Assembly (NCBI GenBank): GCA_934045075.1
Contig: OW203738.1
Coordinates: 6,625,487 to 6,689,486 of the forward strand
From: Yponomeuta sedellus
Taxonomy: Eukaryota > Arthropoda > Insecta > Lepidoptera > Yponomeutidae
Direction: 5' to 3'
Length of the DNA stretch: 64,000 bases
Every line of letters starts with the position of its first letter. Position 1 is the stretch's first letter. A model generated the notes under the pieces. It ran no database searches, was not told the origin of the DNA, and was given only the letters and a program-made list of their open reading frames with translations. The translations under genes were made by a program, and so were the position numbers. Below, one piece after another: positions 34,501 through 44,200 of this stretch.

Positions 34501-35211
34501 ATACTTTTGATGGGTCTGCGAAGTACACTGGTACTGTCAGATTCCTTAAGCTCTCTCCAGGCCCTAGTAAAATTTCCATTTTTCAGTTTTAATTCGCCAA
34601 TAATTTTTGATATACGTAAATTATTACTTCAATGCTCTCAAAGAGGTTTCATTGTTTGTTTCGGATGGGTCCCTTCCCATTCTGGTATAGTTGGCAATGA
34701 AAAAGCTGATAAACTTGCTAATGAGGCTGTGGAGTGTGGGGATCTATTTCCGTTTCAAAATTATTCTAGCGATCTCACCTCTCTTCCCAGGGTTTATCTC
34801 CGGGAGGCCTGGGATAAAATCTGGGAAGAGGAATGTACAAAAGGCATGCATTACCGGACAATACAACCCGTTATTTTGACAAAGCCCTGGTTTTGTCGCG
34901 TCAGTGCCAGGTTCAGTAAGAAGATAACTTCAATAATGATCCGCTTGCGTTTGGGCCATACTTCAACTCCGGCCCACCTTGCTAAGCTTGGCATTGTGCA
35001 GAGTCCTGCCTGTGCTTGTGGGGCTGAGGTGGGAGATATAAATCACTACCTATTTTCCTGTCCTGATTTGGATCATTCTTCCTTTCTTTCTTCCCTGACT
35101 TCCCTTGGTGTCTCCTTTCCTACTTGCGAATCCTGCCTTTTATATAATTTTGATGTAAATATTTATAATTGTATTGCTAAGTATTTAAGTAAAAATGATA
35201 TAAAAATTTAG
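31522..35211 (+). CDS. Non-LTR ORF2: APE endonuclease, reverse transcriptase, RNase H
   Basis: 1,229 residues, ATG 31522 inside the end of ORF1. Endonuclease: QWNCRS at the start, SETWL (about 37), MGDFN (130-134) and GSDHFP (about 205-210), all intact. Reverse transcriptase: PGEDGIPYSF, YRPIALSSV, YGFRKGRGTIDSL, FLDIRAAYDSV, LPQGSVLSP and YADD at 649-652. RNase H: FTDAS (Asp at 947), the GECFGL Glu, LSDSLSS and WVPSHSGIVGNEKADKLA. The C-terminal CACGAEVGDINHYLFSC is a C-C-H-C cluster shared by the other two ORF2s here. Length and domain order fit I-superfamily LINEs. No disabling change is seen. RNase H at the C-terminus separates it from Jockey elements. Confidence 0.93.
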   Translation: MANLGKILQWNCRSIVSKKSDLIHLLNKYKPSIFTLSETWLKPGFSFKTTGYACFREDRDDGYGGVAILINKSFSFSSFPLPSHSNDISIVAAIVNNICIVSVYFSRPSVNILREISNIISILPKPFLVMGDFNCQHQAWGSSFTSCYGEQLLDIIQSNNLCILNNCLPTRHTKPDEGISAPDLTFCTPNLALSLNWYPLSSSYGSDHFPLVISFPNSNPSVSTFKPRIKHRLSNADWSSFRECVELKVKDCESLCTSDAEMFAKLLMEAADQTFPLKNGASGKIPSPPWWDAECSEAVKKRKEAEKMYSDEMTPENFDTYLGVSRTTKKLLKQKKYEGWQKFCTSISPNTPPSAVWKNIKRFRSAFNNSHTPKMSLSLADEFMDHLAPPSVPEQTSISPACHIAHSRSDLNSPFTLEELKGILSHVRDSAPGEDGIPYSFIVNLSDSTLLTYLELINSIVVSGVIPLSWKSQTIIPILKSNKPSADPSSYRPIALSSVLIKIAEYLVKIRLEWFIESNNLLSPSQYGFRKGRGTIDSLSVFTTDIRLAFSHNNSILAAFLDIRAAYDSVLVSVLEQKLHLLNVPYILVNFIVNILSERTINVYIDDTKISRLVWRGLPQGSVLSPILYNIYTYDLDSSLGSSVDVLQYADDLLIYTTGHSIDSMSSSLTSSLSLLQDWLSTNGLDLSVDKSAVVLFSRLRKRPDFCVQYNSTPIPVKTQVKFLGVILDSHLSGLPHCEYIAAKCDRLINIIRCLSGVWWGAHPFSLRLLYNALIRSVLDYGTFLLEPGSAAGLKKLDAVQSKALRIILGAMKSSPINCLQAECGEPPLKLRRQYLSDRFLGRCLQLSDHPLHGKLQRLSELIVSSKYWSHRGIPCLVQSFLKFNAIEAPCHNSNLLPIFNCPYNSLVQVPNVCLDFGISKYDVCQNSDFNNLLCDRFQGFHTIFTDASKHTNSCVGVGVFHSQFDIVQKIRLPPESSVFTGECFGLLKAVEYILLMGLRSTLVLSDSLSSLQALVKFPFFSFNSPIIFDIRKLLLQCSQRGFIVCFGWVPSHSGIVGNEKADKLANEAVECGDLFPFQNYSSDLTSLPRVYLREAWDKIWEEECTKGMHYRTIQPVILTKPWFCRVSARFSKKITSIMIRLRLGHTSTPAHLAKLGIVQSPACACGAEVGDINHYLFSCPDLDHSSFLSSLTSLGVSFPTCESCLLYNFDVNIYNCIAKYLSKNDIKI

Positions 35212-35398
35212 TGTAACATTTATTATGCCTATATCTTTATTTGTATTCCTAATGTTATTATTTCCTGAATTTAAAATTCCTTTTGTATTGCTAAGTACCT
35301 ATTTAAGTAAAAACGACATAAAAATTTAGTTAAGATTTATTGTACATATATCTTTATTTGTGATCCTAATGTTATTATTACCTGATTTTAAAATTCCT
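35171..35398 (+). repeat. Tandem duplication, 2 x 114 bp, at the LINE 3' end
   Basis: Unit 1 (35171-35284) includes the last codons of ORF2 and its stop; unit 2 (35285-35398) repeats it with about 10 differences. Both contain gtattgctaag, taaaaatttag and tatctttattt. The duplication lies in the region expected to be recognised by the element's own reverse transcriptase. Confidence 0.8.
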
Positions 35399-35645
35399 TT
35401 TTCCAAATTCCGTGTAACCTTTCGTATTTGTTCCGTTTCCTTACCTTTAACCATAGTCCCAGTAGTCTATGATAACTTGACACTGGCGTAGGCACAAACC
35501 GTGCAGTGCCATATACTCAAAAAAAAAAAAAAAAACCACCACAGTTAAGAGAACAAAAATTTTATGGTTATTGAGTTGGAATAATAATTTCGTCTTGTGA
35601 AAGAGTTGAATGTGTTAAAACTGTTAATTGTGCTGAAAACTAGTG

Positions 35646-35786
35646 GTAAGTATAGATATCCGTTGGTGAGTTAAGTTCGGTGCGCACAAACGCCAGCTAA
35701 ACATGTGATGCTGAAGGCCGAGCTCAACTCTGCTCAACACAAAAATGTGATAAAAAATATAATCCCTAAAATTATTTAATTTTCAG
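35646..35786 (+). other. Predicted 5'UTR intron of the lysine-rich gene
   Basis: Donor tagtg/gtaagt at 35645/35646 and acceptor aattttcag ending at 35786, with the first ATG three bases into the next exon. The upstream exon would lie about 35560-35645, immediately after the LINE poly-A and target duplication. No RNA evidence. Confidence 0.45.
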
Positions 35787-35789
35787 ATC

Positions 35790-36320
35790 ATGGGAAAAAG
35801 AAAACATAGAGACAAAACTCCCAAAGATGATAACGTCAATTTCGTATTTACGGAAAAAGGCCATGACGTACAAAGTCCTAAATGCAAGCGGACAGTTAAG
35901 GTTTTAGAAACGGCAGCAGCTACTGTGAAGTCGAACCAGAGAAAGACAAACAAATATTTAATAACATCAGAATTGGAAAAAAATATGACATCTGATGAAT
36001 TAAACAGTCCGCCATCTCATAACAAACAGTCTAAAAGACACAAGTCCTCTCTAAAAAAGTCAAATGAATCTGCAGATGAATTCCTAGTTAAAACTGAGAC
36101 AGTGAAAAACAAAGTTATTGTTGATAATGAACATCAGACAATCCCACAACAAAAGACTTCTAAGAAGAAGAACAAAGATAATATGAATGTGGACGAGGAA
36201 GAGGTACATGACGAGGAAATAGACAACTTCTGTAATGATTTGAGTGAGCAGGACAATGCACAATATGATCAGTGGATTCAATTATTAGAAGCTAAGTTGA
36301 AATGTAATAAAAAAACCTAA
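35790..36320 (+). CDS. Small lysine-rich, probably nuclear protein of unknown function
   Basis: 176 residues from ATG 35790 to TAA 36318-36320. I do not recognise a family. It is very hydrophilic with several basic clusters (MGKRKHRDK at the start, KRHKSSLKKS, TSKKKNKDN) that look like nuclear localisation signals. An acidic stretch (DEEEVHDEEID) follows, then a short amphipathic C-terminus (DQWIQLLEAKLKC) that could be a coiled or docking helix. No membrane segment or signal peptide. A candidate splice acceptor sits just before the start. The ordered gene structure and lack of transposon motifs make it the best host-gene candidate here. A retroposed gene or chance frame is less likely. Confidence 0.6.
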   Translation: MGKRKHRDKTPKDDNVNFVFTEKGHDVQSPKCKRTVKVLETAAATVKSNQRKTNKYLITSELEKNMTSDELNSPPSHNKQSKRHKSSLKKSNESADEFLVKTETVKNKVIVDNEHQTIPQQKTSKKKNKDNMNVDEEEVHDEEIDNFCNDLSEQDNAQYDQWIQLLEAKLKCNKKT

Positions 36321-37633
36321 TTTTTTACATAATAATATGTTCTATTTTAAAGAAAGTTATTCTATTTTATAGAAAGACCCATTCTCACTACAAACGAGAC
36401 ATACTCACCAAGCCATGCCAGCTGGAGTTTGGGAATTGTTTTAGAGTGAAAAGTTGCTTTAAATGTTGTGTAAACATTGAGGCGATGTCACACATGCATG
36501 GCCTTTTAGTATTAGGCCTGTTACAATATCAAATTTTGCGAATGTCTAACAATGCTGTCGAACAAAAATTTTGTGACACAGCTGCCATTCCCAGTGCCAT
36601 ATGATTAGTTGACACGCCTACTGTGTCTTCAGCCATGCGGAAAAGAAAACATTATTTTGACCATTTCTTACTGTTTTAAGTTTGAATACTTCTAGTTCAC
36701 ATTCAAAATCTAATGTGAAGGGCCAGGGACATTGTTTCAACATGTTTCAAATGATTAGAAGAGGCAAAAAAAGTGTATTTTGGTAATGGAAGATAAGTGA
36801 CTTTTTTAATACAGATGTCCTAAATCTTTTCTACTTATTTTCTATTTCCTAATAGTTTAGTGGATATAATAATTAGGTAAGACTATCGCTGTTGTTTAAA
36901 TAACGTATTTTACTTCAGATTTTATACGAAATCAGTCATTGTTATTTATTTAATTCTAGATATATACTTAAACTAGCTGTGCCCAGCGGTATTACCCGCG
37001 GTGTAAAAATAATTGATTTTCCCATGGGAATAAGATATTTACCACAGTAAAACGTAGCCTATGTGTTAATTCAGGGTGTCCGCTTACTCCTTACCAAATT
37101 TTTATTCAAATCGCTCCATGTGTTTAGATGTGGAGAATTAACAAACATACACTACACACTGACAAATTTTCGCCTTTATTATATTAGTGCGATGTGATGT
37201 GATATTCTAGCAGTGCCCCGCAATAATTTTACCCGCTGTTTACCGATTTTCCCATGGGAATTAGATATTTTCCCGCAGTAAAACGTAGCCTATGTGTTAA
37301 ATCCAGATGGCGCTTTACTTTGAGCTAATTATAGGTTTCCAATAAATTCCACGACGAAAAGCGCCACTTTGAGGAAAGAAAATTACCAAATAATACTTGA
37401 AACGATAATAATAAATAAATAAATAACGTAAATAATATACTATGAGAAAAATATTAAGATGTTTCAATGTCATAGTGATGTGGCATACACATATTCAATA
37501 TAGATAAAAAAATATCTGATAAGTACCTTGGTCAGAATTACTACTCAGTGTACGACGGGTGAATTGCTGTAAGCCATAAATGTTTCAACGATGCACTATT
37601 AGTGGCTACATTGAATGTGGTTTTTTTTTTTAG
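36321..37633. other. Intergenic stretch with ctagctg-type repeats
   Basis: 36973-37190 begins ctagctgtgcccagcgg and ends in a ttatattagtgcg motif; 37206-37345 is a second, shorter copy sharing gattttcccatggga and gtaaaacgtagcctatgtg. This style of repeat is common in lepidopteran DNA; I think it is the 3' part of a LINE or SINE family. Related copies begin at 42253 and 60931. No gene recognised in 36321-36970. Confidence 0.5.
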
Positions 37634-38700
37634 ATGCAGACAATGGGTGAAAATTGTGGAAGATCTTATATCGTATATCCCCATCGAAAAACTCCACCAA
37701 CATAAATATGTTTTTAGAGATCATTTCCGGCCGAAAGATTTTAACAACGATTTTAAAAGGAAGCCGATTAAAGAAATGGTGAGTTGTGTTATAATGTAAC
37801 ACTCACTACATTTCATGAATAATTATGTAATAAAACACAAAATACGCCTTGCTTTACGTCGAACATTTGAATGTATTTTGCTCCGTCATTTAGAACGCAA
37901 AATTATTATTACGTCTTAATACATAAATTACATTACTTAGATAAACATTTTTTTACAGGGCTCTACTTATAAATGCGCCTCCTCTTCCTGATTACTTACT
38001 AGCTGAGTTTCCTTACCACGTAGCCACGTCGCATCACTTGAAACTGGTTAGTGATTGGAATTACCAAAATATTTTTTTTACTAATTTTTACTTAAAATAT
38101 TTTTTTATGAAAATGTATTTCATAGTTACATAGTCAATTATGCAGTTATGTGGTAAACAGGAACAAACTATTTTTTTTTTCGGACTATTCTTGCAATTGT
38201 TTATTTTCAGTTTCAGCTATACAAAAACCTATTAGTTGTCGACCTTCACAAAACAACTCTGGTACGTAGACTTTTCATGCATTGCTGAAGCTTTTTGTAA
38301 CTAGTGTTTGTTTACTTTGATAAATTACAAAGTGTTATCATTTTCAGCACCTTGTACAGCAGCCAAAATATCAGCTGTTGCTATTGGTCCAGTAGGGTTT
38401 GACCACAATTATTGTGGCCTGGAATCTCAGCATATTTATCAGAACTATCCTGGTAAGTAGCATAGTTTACCAACAAATTAATAATCAATAAAGACTCAAC
38501 TTAACTTTTTTTGACGATTTCAGCACCTGAATCCAAACCACCGATTGATGAAGTTCGCTCAGATTGGACACCTCTAAAGAAAAACCAAATAGCTGCTGAA
38601 ATAAATTCAATAGACCTTTACCACAATAATTGTGATTTGATAATAAATAATAAAATACTAATTTCATTTGTCGTTTTATTGAAAACATTTATTTTTATTA
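37634..38700 (+). pseudogene. Exon-like series beginning with a THAP-like exon
   Basis: Exon-like piece 1 (37634-37778) lies between a ttttttttag acceptor and atg/gtgagt donor. It reads CRQWVKIVEDL...HKYVFRDHFRPKDF, the second half of a THAP domain with Phe where the third metal Cys is expected. Further pieces with good splice signals are about 37960-38046, 38210-38260, 38348-38452 and from 38522. The last three join in one frame (QKPISCRPSQ, CTAAKISAVAIGP, PESKPPIDEVRSDW). The first two do not join in frame with the rest as I read them. So this is either a real gene whose exons I have partly wrong or a decayed copy. Confidence 0.35.
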
Positions 38701-39150
38701 ATTTTATCAGGCTAACTGCGGAGCCCCGGGATGATAATTTATCGATATCGATAAATGTAGTAATGTAAGTGGACGTCCCTAATGCACAGACAAGTTGTTA
38801 TGTTGGTAACACTTACTTTTGTTTGACATTGCATTTTTGCTCTATTGGTTGGTATTGCTAACGGGGCTAAACTCATTACAAAAGCATAGGGAGGTCCCGT
38901 CTCTTAAAACGTAGTGTTTATATGCTCTGTGCACAAAACGTCCACCGGCAAAAGTCACTACTTAGCTTAAACTCTTGCAAAAATCGTTATGTTGGTATTG
39001 TTTACTTGCATTTGCCTCCATTATGCCTAATTAACGGTTTTTTTAGACAGGTATAGTCCTGCTGTTTTTGTTTGATTGCAAACTCGTGATCTCGATCGAT
39101 TGCTAAATATTACGCTTTATTTAAAAAAATCACGATTTATTTTCCCATAG

Positions 39151-39731
39151 TCGGACATTATTTTTTACCCCCTGATAGGGTGTTTGGTAATATTGAAAGG
39201 CGAATCAGGCAAAAAGAAATTATTTTAACTCCTGATGAGTATTACGAAACTTTTCGCGGTTTTGGAACTGTTTTAAGGTTGGGTCAAGACTTTGACTTTT
39301 ATGACTGGAAAAGCAGTGTAAAATCAGTTTTGAAGATTCCTGGCTCCTGGCATTTTCAATTTAATTTGTCGAAAAGGTTTATGATCAGAAAAGACCGCAA
39401 CAACCGGGTTGCTGTAAAAGGAGAACCCAATTACGCTACCGACACTATCAACTTTGGTAATGTATTCAAGACTGGTAAAACAGCTAGTGATATTGAACGA
39501 ACCAAGTTTAATGTTGGAGCTGAAGTCAAATCTGCTAAGTTACAGGGCATTAATAAATTGCTGGTCAAACATTTTGGCATTGAATGGCGTAACCGAGAGT
39601 TTCTTAATTTTTTCTTAAATCTCTTAGCTACAGACGCTGGCCAATCCAATGACATCCCATACTCAACTCAGACTCATTCTTCAACAGAAACTATGAGAAT
39701 ACGAGAATACTCTTATGGAAGAAATAAGTGA
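39151..39731 (+). pseudogene. C-terminal fragment resembling DUF7869-type proteins
   Basis: Open from a cccatag acceptor-like site (about 39150) to a stop at 39729-39731, without a usable ATG near its start. It reads GHYFLPPDRVFGNIERR, then LTPDEYYETFRGFGTV, DWKSSVK and PGSWHFQFNLSKRF. The GHSFLP-D-FG-IE pattern is one I associate with DUF7869-containing arthropod proteins, many of which are repetitive and may come from transposons. Only the end of such a protein is here, either as a last exon or a truncated copy. The name rests on remembered patterns. Confidence 0.4.
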
Positions 39732-39805
39732 TGTCAGAATTTGAATGTTTAACAGGTGTGACTATGCTACTGCAAAATTGGCTAAACTAGTTTGACACTG
39801 TGCCA

Positions 39806-41417
39806 TAGGCGTGATCGTTGCAAAGACGAACCGTTTTATAAGACCGTTTTGTGTTCCGCGACGATAGGACCGTTTTACGTTTCATTCTAAAGCAGTGCCA
39901 GCGACTCTAAAGCAGTGCCAGCGTTTGTTCGTCGCCAGAGCAGTCCTTAGATTGTTTGACGCGGATATGTCCTTTAGTGCTATATTAATAGAGCCTAGAA
40001 CGTAATAAGATCATTGCGACGTCGTCGTCCGGTCCTTGCTAGTTCCGTTCGTTTTGGTCTGTGATACAATAATGTAATCTTTATGTCTATGAGTATACAG
40101 TCGAATGTCGTGTAAAATAACTTATTTTTTCCGATGTTTCGTGATTTCGTCTCGTTCGCACTCGTTTGACCGTCCTCTGCGCCTTGCTCGTTCGCATACA
40201 ATGAAACCAGTTGCAAACGAGGACCGTTTCGAGGACCTCCCAGCCAGCAAAGTGAAGTCGGCATCCGTCTTTTACTGAACGTTTACGTTCAACAAACGAC
40301 GGATAGAAGGTTTAAGACGACTACTAGCGAAATAATGTCGCATGAACGTCGCTAAACCATGGTTATGCAACGTTATAGCGACGTTTTAAATTGGCTTCAT
40401 TCCAATAATTGTCTTGTTTTATTAACAATAACACTTTTGGCAATTATAAAATCAACTTTCCGACTTAAGACAACTTACACAACTAGTATATTAGGATCAT
40501 ATCAAGTATTTCTAATTAAAATAACAATCACAATCATAGTTTGAATTATGGCATAACAACTCGCATAAATTACAAAGTTTAATTTAAATAATTGTAGTTC
40601 TTAACACTATCAGTCATTGGGCTGGTGGTTGGATAGGGTGTTAGAAGTAGTGGGTGTAGTAATATTATCAATATACCATGAAACACCTTGTAGTAATATT
40701 ATTAATATTCATGCTGTACACTTATTTATTATTCAAAATTTTTATACAGCAAATAAAAAAATATTGAGTAAAGAACCCTAAAAATATACTATGGCGGCCG
40801 CGTATAAATTAAAAATAAGTCGTTCACCAAAAAATAACCAAAACAAACATGGCGGGCAACTACTACAAAAATACTTAACAGTTTTGAATTATATGAAAAG
40901 AAATACAACGAATTAGGATAGCCCTTCAAAATTTTGATAGCAAAACCATATGTAGTTAACGATAAATTTAGCTTACCGTCTAGCAGAACACTACACAATT
41001 GTTATTTTATTACACACTAGAACTTGAGTTTATAAATAAAATATAAATAAATATTAAACGATGATGGTGGATAATAAGTTGACAACAAAATGAATGAACG
41101 AAAGCTACGCGTTGCGTATTGCCAGGCACAAAATTCATAATTCATTCATTTCATTCATTCAGTACTTACGCCGAGCTCGTCAGATAAAAGTCATGGCACG
41201 ACTTTTATCGAACGTTTTGTTCCGTCCGTTGTACGATCTTTAAGTGCCTAAATAGTTCTTTAAGAGGGGCCTAAACTATGTCCAGCAAACGTTCACTGGA
41301 CGTCTAGCCGTCTACCCTAAAAACGTTTACTGGACCTAAATTTGTTGGCTGGGCTGTTTTCGTTCCAGAAAAAACAGTTGTGTTTCGTCGTCGAAAAATC
41401 GGACAAACCCACTCCTA
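39806..41417. mobile_element. hAT-type MITE, copy 2, interrupted by another element
   Basis: Second copy of the repeat at 17382-17878: TAGGCGTGATCGTTG at the left, CACTCCTA at the right, flanked by the 8 bp ctgtgcca on both sides (39798-39805, 41418-41425). The first 433 bp and last 64 bp align to copy 1; between them sits the 1.1 kb insertion 40239-41353. Confidence 0.85.
40239..41353. mobile_element. Non-autonomous DNA transposon with CCCAGCC ends, 1,115 bp
   Basis: It interrupts the MITE exactly where copy 1 reads gaggacctgttttcg. Ends are CCCAGCCAGCAAA and, inverted, CCCAGCCAACAAA (12 of 13 match), with only ct duplicated on each side. The subterminal motif aaacgttyactggac occurs twice near the right end, and gaacgtttacgttc lies near the left. 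No open frame over about 65 codons. A 2 bp duplication with CCC ends could fit a CACTA-like source, but I cannot assign it. Confidence 0.7.
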
Positions 41418-41425
41418 CTGTGCCA

Positions 41426-42436
41426 ACACTAGCTAAGTCAATTCATTACTGTAGCAAAACTAGTTACTTAGGGCGTCAACTTGCAAAACTGGTTATTTGT
41501 AATTTTTGATCTCATTTTTTAATAAAACTTGGTAATAAAACAATGAACACTTATTGTTTTCTTTAATTTAATCCCATAGACAACGATCTGCCACAGGTTT
41601 TGTGCTTTTGTTGTCCACAGATATCTCAGTATAGTTTTTTCTACTTTTCTCGAAGTTGGATTTTGGCAAGTTTTGTAACTGGACTACTTCAATATCAAAA
41701 TGGTTTGAAAATTTATTTTCTCACAGAAAAAGCTTTATAACACAAAGTAACGTACCTACCTACATGGAAGAGACCGTCTGACTCGTAGAAACTTGAAAAA
41801 AGGGGGTCAAATCCCGCCGCATTTACCGATGATTGCGTAGGATGATTGTCTATGTGTCTATGACCAAAAAGGTTCCTTTTTGGTCTATAATGTTGATGGT
41901 CTATGAGGTGAGGTAAAAATAAAGTTAATAGGTAGGTATTGGTATTAAGAATTATAATCTGTTTCTATTATTTATTTGAAGCGAAGATGATCTGTCAGGA
42001 TCGTGGCAAGTGGCAGTCCCTGGTATCTGCCTACCCCTCTGGGATACAGGCGTGATGTTATGTATGTATATATTTATTTATTTTCCTACTGCCCATTATA
42101 TTAAAATTCTGTTTCGAGTATATACATAATGCCTAGTAGTTTTGATTTTATAGGCATTCAAAGTTACGAAAAATATAGGGTCCCGCTAACAGTCGCGCGG
42201 CACGTTGTGAGTTGTGACGTCATGTCACCAAGGCAAACACTTTTATTACGTACTAGCTGACCCGGCGAACTTCGTACCGCCTAACAGTCGATTCTTTATT
42301 TTTTTAATTTTCCCTCCGTAAGAACCATCCCCATACTTCAAGAAATATTCTAAAATAAGAATTAGCGAAATCGGTTCAGCTGCTCTCGAGATTTTATTTC
42401 GAATATTTTTGACAAAAATAATAAAATAACATTGCC
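41426..42436. other. Gene-free stretch with a ctagctg-type repeat
   Basis: 42253-42420 starts ctagctgacccggcgaacttcgt and resembles the dispersed family at 36973. The rest is AT-rich with nothing recognised. Confidence 0.45.
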
Positions 42437-42440
42437 TTAA

Positions 42441-43680
42441 CCCTTTACCGCATCGTGGTCTTAATGCGAGCCAAACCGGTTTTTGCTCAAAAACTCTTTA
42501 AAAAGTTAAATATTGTGACCCCAGAGCATACTTGTCCGAATTCGTACCGTACTCCCCTTTATTTTGATACTACCAACGACATCTGTTGTCAAACGTTTGG
42601 AACTTATGTAACCTCAAAGTTTACTTTGGAGCGAAATTTGTACCAGTGACGATTGCCGTACTTGGAAAATAAAAATAAAATAGTTCTACAGCGTTTCCTT
42701 GCAAATATTGTAGTTGATTCGTCAGATTAATACGTAAACAACTACGTACAGGTAAGTTTTCAACTTTTTACTAGTAAATTTCATCACAAATTTGATTTTT
42801 CGGTGTGTACCTCATTTGGAACAGCATGCAAAAATGCAGAACATACTTGCGTCGGTCTGGTCTTAATCTGACACGGCATGCAGAATATGCATTTACGGGT
42901 GTGGTCTATTTATGATTCAAAATGCATAAACTGTAGTCTTACTAGCGAATGAATATTTTATTACCTTGGGTTGCACACACAATTTCTTCGACTGTGTCGA
43001 CTTACTAGACGCCATGCTCGGGTATTATAAAATACAACTTCGGTCCAAAAAATTTTACCATCGAATTTTTTTTCACATGCTCGACATGGTGACCGTAAAT
43101 GCATGGTTATTATTCAGACGTAAAAATGGAGATCAAGAACCATATTTGCCTTTGGCAGATTTTATAGTAGCTGTGGCGGATGCTCTTTGTTGGACGAACA
43201 AACAGGGTAAAGGCTCAAGGAAACGTGGGCGTCCAACGGCAGATGTAGAAGAACAGATAGACGAGAAGAGAAAGAGAGGTGCAGTCTGTATAATGCCTCA
43301 ACAAGATGTGCGACTGGACAGATATGACCATGTACCACAATGGGGCATCCGCCAAAGATGCAAAATGCCGAGTTGCAATGGACGCTCACACGTCTTATGC
43401 AGCAAATGCGACGTGAATTTGTGTTTAAATAAATATCGCAATTGTTACTCCGCGTTTGACCTAAGTTAGTATTTTTTTTATTCCTTTATTGCATAATGGT
43501 ACAAATATGACATCTGTCCTTTCTGCATAGTGTGCACAATTTGGACCAAAGTGGTTTTTTGTATTTTTTTCCAATATAATAATAAATATGGAAAAACAAA
43601 AAAAAACGGGTTTTTTTATTTTTAATGCCCTATAACATACATTTTTTTTGTCGAAAAACAAAATATCATGCGGTAAAGGG
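42441..43680 (+). mobile_element. piggyBac-like transposon, internally deleted
   Basis: Ends CCCTTTACCGCAT and ATGCGGTAAAGGG form a 13 bp perfect inverted repeat, each flanked by TTAA (42437-42440 and 43681-43684), the piggyBac target. Only 1,240 bp remain, compared with more than 2 kb for an autonomous copy. The right half codes the C-terminus of the transposase. Confidence 0.9.
42966..43469 (+). pseudogene. piggyBac transposase, C-terminal part
   Basis: 167 codons with no ATG at the true N-terminus. It contains DCVDLLDAMLGYYKIQLRSKK and YHRIFFHMLDMVTVNAW, the end of the catalytic domain including the last DDD-region Asp context, then a basic linker (KGSRKRGRP). The cysteine-rich terminal domain (CKMPSCNGRSHVLCSKC and VNLCLNKYRNC) binds the transposon ends in the family. 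The N-terminal two thirds are missing, so it cannot transpose. Upstream (42455-42960) no homologous frame remains that I can read. Confidence 0.85.
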
Positions 43681-43793
43681 TTAATGTAATATAGTTTTAT
43701 TAAAACTCTATAAATATCTTTTTTTTTCGCATTTTAACGTCTTCTGGAACTAAAACAACTTTTCCGCCGTAGTAGTTGTATTTTTACATTTAA

Positions 43794-44200
43794 GCGGTGG
43801 TAGCTCAGTGGGTAGAACCATAGACTGGCAAGCGAGAGCCCCAGGTTCGATCCCGAGTGTGGGCATGTACCAATGACTTTGTTTAATTTCAAAGTTACGT
43901 ACATTTGCGAATTTGTAGTCGCAATACCACACGCTAACCGTGAAGGAAAACATCGTGAGGAAACCCGCGGCTTGGTTGGCTCCGCACGTATTGACTAGTC
44001 TTTCCTGTGGGCTAGGCCGACTAAGCTGTCAGGGTGGTACAGGTGCTGGGCAAGCCTACACCATCTATAAAACCAATGCCCAGGCACTACAGCGTCGGAG
44101 TGGTCCCTTCACCCATCTAGTGTGAGTGAAGATTCCACTGGACTCTGTATAAATCATCTCATTAAGTAGATGCAAAGAGGCCAATATTACCTATTATTTT
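43794..44200 (+). repeat. tRNA-derived SINE, lepidopteran type
   Basis: Starts GCGGTGGTAGCTCAGTGGG with A box at 43801-43812 and B box GGTTCGATCCC at 43844-43854, so it carries an internal pol III promoter. A central block (gaaggaaaacatcgtgagg at about 43942-43960) is, from memory, highly conserved in moth and butterfly SINEs. It ends in AT-rich DNA near 44200. Target duplication not resolved. Confidence 0.8.

Larger units (their letters stand above)
29802..35535 (+). mobile_element. Full-length non-LTR retrotransposon with intact ORFs (I-superfamily-like)
   Basis: Bounded by accaccacagt on both sides (29791-29801 and about 35534-35544), with a poly-A tail at 35519-35535. It has a 5' UTR of about 195 bp, an ORF1 of 525 residues, an ORF2 of 1,229 residues overlapping it by 53 bp, and a 3' UTR with a 114 bp tandem duplication. 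Everything needed for target-primed reverse transcription is present and open, so this copy is either recently inserted or still competent. It belongs to the same group as the copy at 51251-56788 but differs at many residues and has poly-A where that copy has TAA repeats. Confidence 0.92.
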
